Shown here: positions 33,715-42,092 of the stretch, piece after piece | How positions within the stretch are numbered: position 1 is the first letter of the stretch | Layout of the letters: every line of letters begins with the position of its first letter | From: Ephydatia muelleri | Lineage: Eukaryota > Porifera > Demospongiae > Spongillida > Spongillidae | Assembly: GCA_013339895.1 (NCBI GenBank) | Contig: JABACO010000001.1 | Coordinates: 33,635,349 to 33,699,348 of the forward strand | Direction: 5' to 3' | Length of the DNA: 64,000 nt | The notes under the pieces: generated by a model | The model's database searches: none | Seen by the model: the letters and a program-made list of their open reading frames with translations, nothing else | Told to the model about the DNA's origin: nothing | Position numbers and translations under genes: made by a program

Positions 33715-33964
33715 AACGCAAATATCACATTTACTCCAGCATTTACTTACGTGCAAATGTGAGTAAATTGCCCATATACCATGTTTACATACCGGTGTAA
33801 ACACTGTGTAAATACGACATTTGCAAAATTGTAAATAGATGTAAATGTAAGTAAATGTCACATATACATCACATTTACATAATATTTCCATACGGTGTAA
33901 ATGCACTGTTTCATCCAGTGTTAGACAATAGCTGTGTTGGTGTTGGTAAAGCAAAACTGAAAAG

Positions 33965-33968
33965 TAAC
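33965..33968. repeat. TAAC target duplication (left) of the gypsy element
   Basis: Matches TAAC at 39049-39052. The 45 bp between CACTA-2 and this site (33924-33968) is hAT coding sequence. Confidence 0.8.
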
Positions 33969-34160
33969 TGTAGCGCACTCACAGTCCCAAACAGACTACA
34001 AACTTTATGACAGTGTCTCACCCTACGCATACAATACACTCAATTATATACCAGCCAACTATTGTTCTTTAATGCACACGGCACTACAGTTCTCGATAGT
34101 TCTGTCGTCAGGCTGTCGCTAGTAGTATTGCTCATGCGTACAGCTGTTGCCATCGTTACA
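33969..34160 (-). repeat. 3' long terminal repeat of the gypsy element
   Basis: TGTAGCGCACTCACAG...CATCGTTACA as written on the plus strand; matches 38856-39048 with one indel near GTAGTA(G)TTGCTC. Confidence 0.95.
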
Positions 34161-35360
34161 CAGCTCCCCATCCAATGAAACTGTGTCCTCACAGTTTGTA
34201 TGGGTATGAGCAGAATGAACAACAATGTGCCCATACCAATGTGGAGGATGTCTGTTCCGAGTTGAGCGACGCAACTGTTCTCCAGGTTGAGGTAATTCCG
34301 GCTCAGCAGGTGGCTGTGGAGGCTGACGGGGTGCAGTATAAGTGGAGGTGGGGGTACATGTTCCTCCACTGCTGGCCCTGGCTCTGGCCTCCTAGTTTCC
34401 ATGTATATGTATTGCTCATCCTGTAAATCAGCCGTTGACTCTTGTGGCTCTTTGTTAATCTCCTCCCCTCTTGACTCCTGTTCTTCACTTGGTGTTCCCT
34501 TCTCCTCCTCCTCCTCACTTGGCTCCTGTTCTCCAGGAGGTGATGCCTGCAAAAAGGGTTTCAATCGATTGTAATGCACAATTAATCTTTTTCGCGGATG
34601 CGCCAGGCAGGCATTCCAGCCATCTAGCCACTTGACCCTCTGGTTCATGGAAACTCTGCAACCACCGCAAGGAAGCATGGTCTGTCCGCACTGTAAAACG
34701 CCTGCCATACAGATAAGGGCGAAAATGTTTGATGGCCCATACTAAAGCAAGCATCTCATACCTTGTAGCACAGTACTTCCTTTCAGCTTTAGACAGGGAC
34801 CTGCTTGCAAAGGCAATGACACGTTCCACACCCGATACATACTGTGACAGAACAGCCCCAAGCCCCTCCCCACTAGCATCGGTGTCCACCATAAATGGCT
34901 GATTGAACACAGGGTAGCCCAATATGGGATATGTTACCAGGCGTTCCTTCAACTGTAAAAATGCAGCGTCACAGTCAGATGACCAATGCCACACATGGCC
35001 CTTTTCAGTAAGCTTTACTAAAGGAGCAACTATAGCAGCAAAATTTCGGACAAATCGTCTATAATATGACGCTAACCCCAAGAATTGTTTCAAATCTTGC
35101 AGACAGGACGGAGTAGGCCAATCAGCAATACACCTTGTTTTGTCTGAATCAGTCTTAATACCATGCTCTGACACTACATGCCCTAAATATTTGATGCTCT
35201 TTTGCAACAACAAACACTTACTGGGTTTTATTTTCAAACCAGCTTGTTTCAGACGATCAAAGATCTCTCGCAACCTTGTGAAATGCTGTTGGACTGTTGC
35301 ACTGAAAATCAAGATATCATCCAGGTAGATAAGACATGTGGTCCAGTGGAGTCTTGCTAG
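34161..35360 (-). pseudogene. Gypsy pol 3' half: reverse transcriptase end, truncated RNase H, integrase tail
   Basis: From 35360 the frame gives LIYLDDILIFS (the YLDD catalytic motif), YLGHVVSEHGI, FLGLASYYRRFV, then RNase H DTDASGEGLGAVLSQ and RTDHASLRWLQ. After QVARWLE (about 34620) the sequence jumps to a tail in another frame, HPRKRLIVHYNRLKPFLQAS, which is the usual end of gypsy integrase, followed by a Glu/Pro-rich stretch to 34161. The rest of RNase H and the whole integrase catalytic core are absent. This is a deletion derivative. Confidence 0.85.
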
Positions 35361-35368
35361 CACTCGCT

Positions 35369-36553
35369 TAGGGTGTGTAACCGGTTATCAGGTTATTCGG
35401 GTTATTCGGATATTCGCAAGAACCTATCCGTTCGAATAGCAATTTAGCATTACTCGGAAAAATCGATTAGTGAATTTTATGTATTCGAAATAACCGGTTT
35501 ATGTTTCTCCATTCGGAGGTACTTAGGTATTCGTCGTCAGCATCGACAATTCGCCCATTATTCGAATACCGTTTTATACTAATATCCAGATATGATTTTC
35601 AACAGAGTATTTCATAATTAGAGTTATGTATATAAACATACGTCACTGTTGTTTTTACTATTTATACATACAGAAACAATTTATAATTCGATAGGTATTG
35701 AGTAAATAGATAGTAATATAATACTAAATATTTAATGCGCATCAATTGGGGATACAAAATATACAGCGTGTACTAGCTCAATGCTTTTATCATCGTCTTC
35801 AAGTAAGTAACGAAGTTCATTAGTATATGCCACGAGTTGTGTTTATATGTAGTAGCAATACATTTATGTAGTACTAGTATTGCATTGTTTTATTGTACAG
35901 TGGTACATATCTGAGTATTGCGCTAGCGAGTGAAATAGAATGTCAGACTTCTTACCCACTTCAAGTAAGTATCCGCGCTCTGTTTGCGTATGTGTAGGAA
36001 TTGGAGAGCATTACGCAATTATACTAATGGGAAATTTGATATGCATTTATAGCGAGAACGTGAATGGAGTGTTGAGGGATGATTGTAAGTGGAGTACGTT
36101 ATTGTACGTGATGTGGGGTGAGTTTTTAATGGTGATGTCTGGTCTCAGTGGTTAGTGTTGGATGGTTAGGTTTACATTACTATTGATATGTACAAGTACC
36201 TGGTAAAGACATACAATTTATTAAACTCTACATGACAAACACATGCTACTGTAGACCTTTGTGTCTCTGTGTTTTCAACTGACATGCATAGCTCAAGTTT
36301 GGTGCGAGACCAGGTGGATTTCTGTGCAGACATAAATTATCTTCTCAGTGTGCACTCCACAAGCACCATAACCTGAATAACTTAGGTATTCGGCAGGAAA
36401 TTAGGCAAAACCTATTCGGAAAAATCGATTTTGTTTTTTAAACTATTCGGAAAAATCGATTTTCAGATCCACCAAAACCTGAAAAATCGATTAGTGCTTT
36501 AAAAGTATTCGGAAAAATCGATTTTCATTATGCAGGGGAGGTTACACACCCTA
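35369..36553. mobile_element. Non-autonomous terminal-inverted-repeat element inside gypsy pol (hAT-like)
   Basis: Ends are TAGGGTGTGTAACC and GGTTACACACCCTA. Flanking sequence repeats (C/G)ACTCGCT (35361-35368, 36556-36563). With one copy kept, the reverse transcriptase reads LMERVLARLHW, the expected family sequence. Inside are many TTATTCGG and AAAAATCGATT repeats and no convincing transposase. The 8-bp repeat favours hAT, though a TA duplication with a mariner-type element also leaves an open frame. Confidence 0.78.
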
Positions 36554-36566
36554 CTGACTCGCTCCA

Positions 36567-37901
36567 TTAGACGCTGAAAAGTGGCAGGAGCATTTGTAAG
36601 ACCAAAAGGCATGACACGGAACTGAAATAGACCATATGGAGTAACAAATGCCGTTTTCTCACGATCTCCTGTGCCACCTCAACCTGCCAGTATCCGCTTG
36701 TAAGGTCAAGGCAGGAGAACCACCGTGCAGACCCCAGGACATCCAGTGTTTCGTTAATGCGAGGTAGGGGTTGTGCATCCTTCTTGGTCACAGCATTTAA
36801 CTGTCTGAAGTCCACACAAAATCTTGTGGATCCATCCTTCTTTTTGACCAACACTACTGGGGATGACCATGACCCCTGACTAGGTTCTATCACCTGTCTT
36901 TCCAACATGCCATCCAGCAACTCTTTCACTTCCTCCCTCTGATGAAAAGGCAACCTACGCCCTGACTGTTTAATTCCTTTATGGTCCCCAGTAACAATGT
37001 GATGGTAAACTAAATCTGTTCTCCCTAGATCACCCTCATATTGTGACAAAATACCACTATACTTCAATAACAGTTGTTTTAACTCATCCTTCTCATTGTC
37101 CGTAACACCTTCTGCCACCTTATCGACCAACTGCTTGGCAATGCTCTGAACACTAGTGTTATGGCTCCCCTGTGTATCCAGTCCAGCCGAGCATGCCATG
37201 CTATTGTGTTCATCCAAAGAATGCAGTGTGCCTACCACCTCCTGCTTATGCAGAACAATAGGGAAAGAAGAAGGATTAAGCAACTGGACAAGTACTTCTT
37301 TTGACCCCTTACTCACAAATGAGACAGATCTAGCCACCATCAAGCCATGACGTTCCATGAATGCAACATTGGGTTCTAACAATACAGAACCATTTACACC
37401 ACACAGGCCACCATTACATGCAGCAAGAATTCGCATTTGAGATGACCCAGGGACCTCCACGTGCTCAATAAGTTGCACATCACAAACCCCAACTGGTGAT
37501 CGACTTTTCCTATCTGTTTCCATGCTTAATGCCTCAGTTCCTGCTACAAGTACTCCAGCGCCTAAATCTAGTTGGCAATTAAACTTGGAAAGAAAATCAG
37601 CTCCGATCAAGCACTCTTGTGTCAACTGACTAGCAACTAAGACTGGGAAGTTAGTATATATGCTACCAATATGCAAAGGCAACTCAACTTGACCCAACAA
37701 GTTCAATTGTTGCCCATTTACTGTAACCACAGGGTGGTTAAGATCTTTTAGATGGTAACCATATCCTACACCTTTTAATACATCCCTCCATACATCTTCC
37801 CTAATTAGTGTTACCCCAGAACCCGTATCAATGAGCATTCTAGTTAGTCTCCCTGCCACCTCTCCCTGAATCATCATAGATGAGCTTACAGCTTGCACCA
37901 C
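36567..37901 (-). pseudogene. Gypsy pol 5' half: protease and reverse transcriptase start
   Basis: The protease active site is MLIDTGSGVTLI (about 37840-37805), followed by IGADFLSKFNCQLDLG. Reverse transcriptase motifs include SSPVVLVKKKDGSTRFCVDF and [17 protein letters not shown] one-base loss near 36655 shifts the frame before the [10 protein letters not shown] motif, which is still visible in another frame. The frame is the same as gag and is separated from it by a single TAA at 37908-37910, so pol may be made by stop readthrough. Confidence 0.85.
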
Positions 37902-37907
37902 ACCTCG

Positions 37908-38837
37908 TTATTTCAAACAATCACGCTGAGCATGCCCAAGCTCACCGCATTCCCAACACTTTAACTGCCTTCTTCCGTGTGGATTCTTTGGACAATCCTT
38001 TCTTACGTGTCCACAAGACTTGCAATTCCAGCACACCGGCCCCGTTTTCTCCCGTTCTTCACTATTATCTACTCTTCCCCGCTGCCCACCTTTCAGCTTC
38101 TCAGATAACCTTTGTACTTTTCGTCTCAGAGTCTCTACTTCGCTTCGTTCTCTATCTCGGCGTAAAGTAGCTGTAAGTAATTCAGAATTAGAGCTCTCAC
38201 CTTCAGAATCTGTAGATGCCACAACTTCTTTCTGCCGCAACATTTGCAAATGCTTCTGTGCAGTCTCTACCATCTCGTGCTTACAGGCTAATTTCAACGC
38301 ATCGTCCAAGGTTTTTGGCTCTTCTTTCATTAGCGCTAGTTGCACCGACGAAGAAAGGACTCCCTGAATAAACTGATTGCGCAGCAGGTCCTGTAATTGT
38401 TCTGCTGGCCACGCAGGAAAAGCTTTATCTGCCATACCCCTCAGAGCACCACAGAACTCCATTAATGACTCCCCAACTTTCTGCACCCTCGTGCGCACTT
38501 TCAACTGCCACTCCAGCTCGCTACCTAAAGGTGCATAATACCGCTGAATACAATCACATACCGCGTCATAGTCACTCGTCTGAGCCAGCCCGTGGTGCGT
38601 AACCATGCAGTAAGGCTCGTCCTTTAACAGCGACAGTAGTTCCTTTGACCAGCTATCCTTCGCAATCTTCGCCTGAGTAGCATACATTTCAAATCTTGAT
38701 AACCACAGCTTCCAATCGCCTTTAGCGCCAAAGCGTGGAGGCGGTCGAAGCGACATTCTGACAACCCTTTCAACAACAGTGGTTGTTCCCGCAGAAACCG
38801 GGTCCCCAGAGGTGTCCATGTTCTCTTCTTCAGCCAT
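37908..38837 (-). CDS. Gypsy gag polyprotein
   Basis: Start ATG at 38837 overlaps the end of the primer-binding-like sequence. The capsid-like region (residues about 30-190) contains a typical retrotransposon gag stretch (LLSLLKDEPYCMVTHHGLAQ...). A Ser/Arg-rich linker and two CCHC zinc knuckles close the protein: CWNCKSCGHVRKDC and CWECGELGHAQRDC (residues about 270-305). It coats the element RNA in particles. 309 residues, no lesion seen. This is an ordinary retrotransposon gag; no envelope gene is present. Confidence 0.9.
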   Translation of the reverse strand: MAEEENMDTSGDPVSAGTTTVVERVVRMSLRPPPRFGAKGDWKLWLSRFEMYATQAKIAKDSWSKELLSLLKDEPYCMVTHHGLAQTSDYDAVCDCIQRYYAPLGSELEWQLKVRTRVQKVGESLMEFCGALRGMADKAFPAWPAEQLQDLLRNQFIQGVLSSSVQLALMKEEPKTLDDALKLACKHEMVETAQKHLQMLRQKEVVASTDSEGESSNSELLTATLRRDRERSEVETLRRKVQRLSEKLKGGQRGRVDNSEEREKTGPVCWNCKSCGHVRKDCPKNPHGRRQLKCWECGELGHAQRDCLK

Positions 38838-38854
38838 CCCACTTCTGACACCAA
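38837..38854 (-). promoter_or_regulatory. Putative tRNA primer-binding site
   Basis: TGGTGTCAGAAGTGGGAT on the minus strand, two bases inside the 5' long terminal repeat. The position is right for first-strand priming; the tRNA identity was not determined. Confidence 0.55.
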
Positions 38855-38855
38855 T

Positions 38856-39048
38856 TGTAGCGCACTCACAGTCCCAAACAGACTACAAACTTTATGACAG
38901 TGTCTCACCCTACGCATACAATACACTCAATTATATACCAGCCAACTATTGTTCTTTAATGCACACGGCACTACAGTTCTCGATAGTTCTGTCGTCAGGC
39001 TGTCGCTAGTAGTAGTTGCTCATGCGTACAGCTGTTGCCATCGTTACA
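38856..39048 (-). repeat. 5' long terminal repeat of the gypsy element
   Basis: Near-identical partner of 33969-34160, followed by TAAC (39049-39052). Confidence 0.95.
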
Positions 39049-40807
39049 TAACTTTGCTTCCTCAAACACACTTGACAGCTTTGTCTTCTTTTGTCCACGA
39101 AGGACCTCATCATCTGTTTCTGCCACAGCAATATTCAGTAAATCACATACAAGTGAAGGTGCTACATTCTTCATTTCTGTTTGTAACTGTGAAATTCCAT
39201 CTTGTTTGTCAGCAGCAGTTAACCAAGACAAGCTTTTGTGCCCAGGGTGGGTTAGGGAGCCCATCACATACACAGGATTAGAAGGATCCCAGCGGTTTTG
39301 CATATCAGACAAGATATCAGAGCGTACTTGCTGGATTACATGATCATGCTGACACCACAAAAGGGGCTTCATATGCCAATCTCGAGGAGGAGTATCTTGA
39401 GAGAGTCCTGCATTCATAAGAATAAATATTTTCATACAATGCATGTCAATTTTTACCTTGCAAAAGCCATGATATATACCGAGACACACTGCCCAAAGTA
39501 GGGTATTTTTCTCCCTGAAGAATATCATTGACTACTGCAAATGGTCGTAGCAATGCACAAAGCTGCTTTGCTACTTCCCACTGTTCATCAGATGGTGACA
39601 AGTCAGCCCTGCCTGCTTGTATTAACACAAACTTAACTGGTTCTTCAAGCTCAATGATGCGTTTTAACATAAAGTAAGTGGAATTCCATCTCGTTACAAC
39701 ATTCTTAGTTAACTTACGTGTGTTGCCCCAATGCAAGTACTCAGTGATGAATTGATCATTATCAGTCTCAATATCCTCAACAGTACTTTCAAATTCAAAA
39801 TTGAAATGAAGAGATGGGTCATTTTGCTTGTCACGCAATGCCTTTAGGAGAATAGGTGAATCCATTATCAGGTTCACAATAGTACGAAACATTACAACTA
39901 AATGATGTGATTGTCTTGGAGACTAAAAAAGGATACAATAGTGGATCAAAGTACTTATATGCACACATTTACCTCTAAGGATTTTTTGATCGACAGTTGT
40001 AAAGTATGACAAGCACAACGAATGTCCTCTTCAGCTACCCCATGTTCTATCATTAATCTTACAGCTTTGACAAAGTTAGCTCCATTGTCTGTTGTAATGG
40101 CATCCAGCCTATCTGCTAGAACAAAATCCTTCTTTACATACTGCACCAAATCAAAGATTTCTTCTCCGGTATGGGATTCTGTCATAAAAATGAAATGTAT
40201 GCACAAGGTCATAAAATAAAATAGGCTTACTATCACAGATATAAACACCCAGAACAGCGGCCATGAGTTTCCATTCTTTGGTCACCCAATGACCTGTTAG
40301 TGACATAAGAATCACCAGTATGTTTTATGACAGCACTATCTGATACAAAGCTTAATATCAGTAAGTCATTGAGTTTGTCAGTTTCAGCTTCCGAAATACC
40401 TGTCTTAGGCTTTAAGAAAAAACGGTCAATAGGACCTTTAGGCAATGGGGTAACTTGCGATGTGGCTCTGCGTCAGCAAGTGTGATAAGAAACGTAATAC
40501 ATATGTTGTACAGGTAATTGAACCCACCTTGAACATATGTCAGGATGATAGCGCATTAAGTGATTCTTCATTTTTGTTGTACTGCCTCCTGCGCGGTTCA
40601 CAACTCTTCCGCAAGTGCGGCACTTTGCTGGGGGGGGGGGGGGGGGGGGGGGTGCTTTTCACGCTTACTTCGGGATGTAACACAAGTAAAATGCTCCCAT
40701 AACCAACTTTTGTACTTAAAAGAACCCTCTACAACCATCATCTCTCCTCCTATTTCGGGTTCTTGACTTTCACTAGCACTACTGGTGGCATGAGAATCGG
40801 TACTCAT
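39049..40807 (-). pseudogene. hAT transposase, N-terminal and central part (BED finger)
   Basis: Start ATG at 40807 (MSTDSHATSS..). A BED zinc finger is split by a C23 run (SWLWEHFTCV before; KCRTCGRVVNRAGG...KNHLMRYH after, near 40480-40625). Then KGPIDRFFLKPKTG, LTGHWVTKEWKLMAAVLGVY, DRLDAITTDNGANFVKA (catalytic Asp region), RCACHTLQLSIKKSL, RKLTKNVVTRWNSTYFMLKR and, at the gypsy border, SSVFEEAKL. There is a frame change near 40310. Most breaks fit short introns, but the C run and the shift near 40310 look like lesions. The gene resumes at 26434. Confidence 0.82.
40630..40652. repeat. Poly(G) tract (C23 on coding strand) inside the hAT BED finger
   Basis: The run changes the reading frame between the two halves of the zinc finger. 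It could be real expansion or an assembly error. Confidence 0.85.
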
Positions 40808-41061
40808 CCTAGTTCTATAATACGCACACTCAAAATATTTTTTAAAAGCAGGGCACCAATAGATCACGTGCACGCCATGTGCATGCCATGCGTATTTAGG
40901 CGTGGGTACGAGGGGGACCGCGGTCAGACCGTCGGTCCAGTACTGCTTGGACCGTGACCGTCCGTGAATGAAAATAATAAGGACCGAGGCTCGCGGTACA
41001 GCTAAAAACGGCGAGAACTGCGGTCCGGACCGTCGGTCCCGGTCGGACCGCGGCAACACTG

Positions 41062-41145
41062 CTTGGCAACTTCAAGTTCTGATTTGGCAGCTTGGAGTCT
41101 ATGGAGCTGTGCACTATATGTTGTGAAAGTGGAGGAGCTCACTCT
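41062..41145 (-). pseudogene. 5' half of the exon split by the hAT (GEQGAESIHA gene)
   Basis: Minus strand: acceptor ATTACCAG, then RVSSSTFTTYSAQLHRLQAA KSELEVAK, which runs through CTTGGCAA into HLKETTEQL at 25822 without a frame break when the hAT is removed. Upstream exons were not identified; the next sequence is a gag relic. Confidence 0.6.
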
Positions 41146-41169
41146 CTGGTAATGATACGCAAGTTTGAG

Positions 41170-41277
41170 GTCCCATTCATGGCATGAAGCTTCAAGCAGA
41201 TCGAAAAGCTTAGTAAATATTCCCTATTCATGGCATGAAGCTTCAAGCAGATCGAAAAGCTTAGTAAATATTCCCTG
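41170..41277. repeat. 51-bp tandem duplication
   Basis: Two identical copies of a unit containing ATTCATGGCATGAAGCTTCA and GAAAAGCTTAGTAAATATTC, side by side. The unit keeps the frame open, so the overlying reading frame shows a duplicated REYLLSFSICLKLHAMN. Confidence 0.92.
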
Positions 41278-41279
41278 AG

Positions 41280-41891
41280 TAATGTGCAGACCTGGCAAGC
41301 ATCTGTGTCCACTTCTTGCCCACCGTCCATCTGCTCGTGTACCACAGACACCCCAGCTTCTTTCTTTTGGCCGTGCGTCAGGTATGACTCCATTTCTAGC
41401 GTCGCCGCGACTGCCTCTTCCAGCGTCTTCGGTCTTCCCTGACGAACTGCGAATGCAACCTTAGTGTCGTCTAGCTCACCTAGATACCTGTCCAATGCCA
41501 ACAGCGCCTTTGCTTCCTCTCCAAGAGTCGGGAACGCTTTGTCCGCCAGACAGTGCAGCGCGTCAGCGAAGTCACCCCACTGCTCTGCTCTCCGCCTGCG
41601 CCTAGAGTGGAATTCAGCCGCGTACAACTGCCGTTTGCTGTCCGGTTCGAAGCGCTTGTGGAGAGCTTCTTTCGCGGTGTCATAAGAGCCTCTCGCGTCT
41701 GCTGTCAACCGTTTCCATGCTACCTGAGCTTTACCTGTAAGCCGTTCACCGTCGCCTCAAAATGGTCAACCCAGTCTGTCCAGCTGGTGTCGCCAGAGTA
41801 CGCGTCCGGTGAAATAAGGGGACGCTTTACTGACATTGGTCCAGTGAGTGCCGACTACGCCAATGTAATGACAGCCTCACTGGCAGCAAAA
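41280..41891 (-). pseudogene. Gypsy-type gag fragment
   Basis: Minus strand: KRPLISPDAYSGDTSWTDWV, then (after a frame break near 41735) AQVAWKRLTADARGSYDTAK, ALHKRFEPDSKRQLYAAEF, WGDFADALHCLADKAFP: a retrotransposon gag core. No repeats, protease or polymerase nearby. It is unrelated in sequence to the gag at 37908-38837 except at family level. Confidence 0.75.
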
Positions 41892-42092
41892 AGGTGATTC
41901 ACATCAGCATACACGCATTTTTGTATCTCATTAATTTTAGCGCATGCATATAAGTATACACAATTAATAGTCTGTCAGCGTCTCATTATATATACACATA
42001 CATAATACTTTACACACGTCATTCTATATGTAATCAGGTTGTTCCGCTGCTTCTTTGTTGATACAAATTTTACATTTTTTGTACATAATACT

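Larger units (their letters stand above)
26438..33920. mobile_element. CACTA (EnSpm-like) DNA transposon, copy 2, apparently intact
   Basis: The left end is CACTAGGCGAAAAAGTACAT and the right end, inverted, is CACTGGATGAAACAGTGCAT, each followed by an array of TTTAC/GTAAA subterminal motifs (26455-26680 and 33715-33910). TTA duplications flank it. It carries the TNP2-like transposase (minus) and the LPWRS accessory gene (plus) in divergent orientation, the same plan as CACTA-1 in reverse. A hAT relic and a 152-bp satellite occupy its left third. Both genes look open, so this copy may still be competent. Confidence 0.92.
33969..39048 (-). mobile_element. LTR/gypsy (Ty3-like) retrotransposon, integrase-deleted
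   Basis: Two ~192-bp long terminal repeats (33969-34160, 38856-39048) start TGTA and end TACA and differ by one small indel, so the insertion is recent. On the minus strand, a primer-binding-like TGGTGTCAGAAGTGGGAT follows the 5' repeat by two bases, and a purine-rich GGATGGGGAGCTG precedes the 3' repeat. Order: gag, protease, reverse transcriptase, partial RNase H, then only the last ~25 residues of integrase. A 1.2 kb element sits in the reverse transcriptase. It inserted into the hAT transposase gene with TAAC duplicated. Confidence 0.92.
25823..41061 (-). mobile_element. hAT DNA transposon carrying two later insertions
   Basis: Both ends begin CAGTGTTGCCGCGGTCC and are followed by dense CGGTCC/GGACCG subterminal motifs (25823-25975 and 40911-41061). 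Flanks are identical CTTGGCAA. Without the nested CACTA-2 (26438-33920) and gypsy (33969-39048), the hAT is about 2.7 kb with one minus-strand transposase gene. Host exon sequence runs through the duplication on both sides. Age order is clear: hAT first, then CACTA-2 and gypsy. Confidence 0.93.

Noticed and set aside
35940..36155. 71-codon frame inside the gypsy-nested element
   Set aside because: No family resemblance; likely chance in a non-autonomous element.
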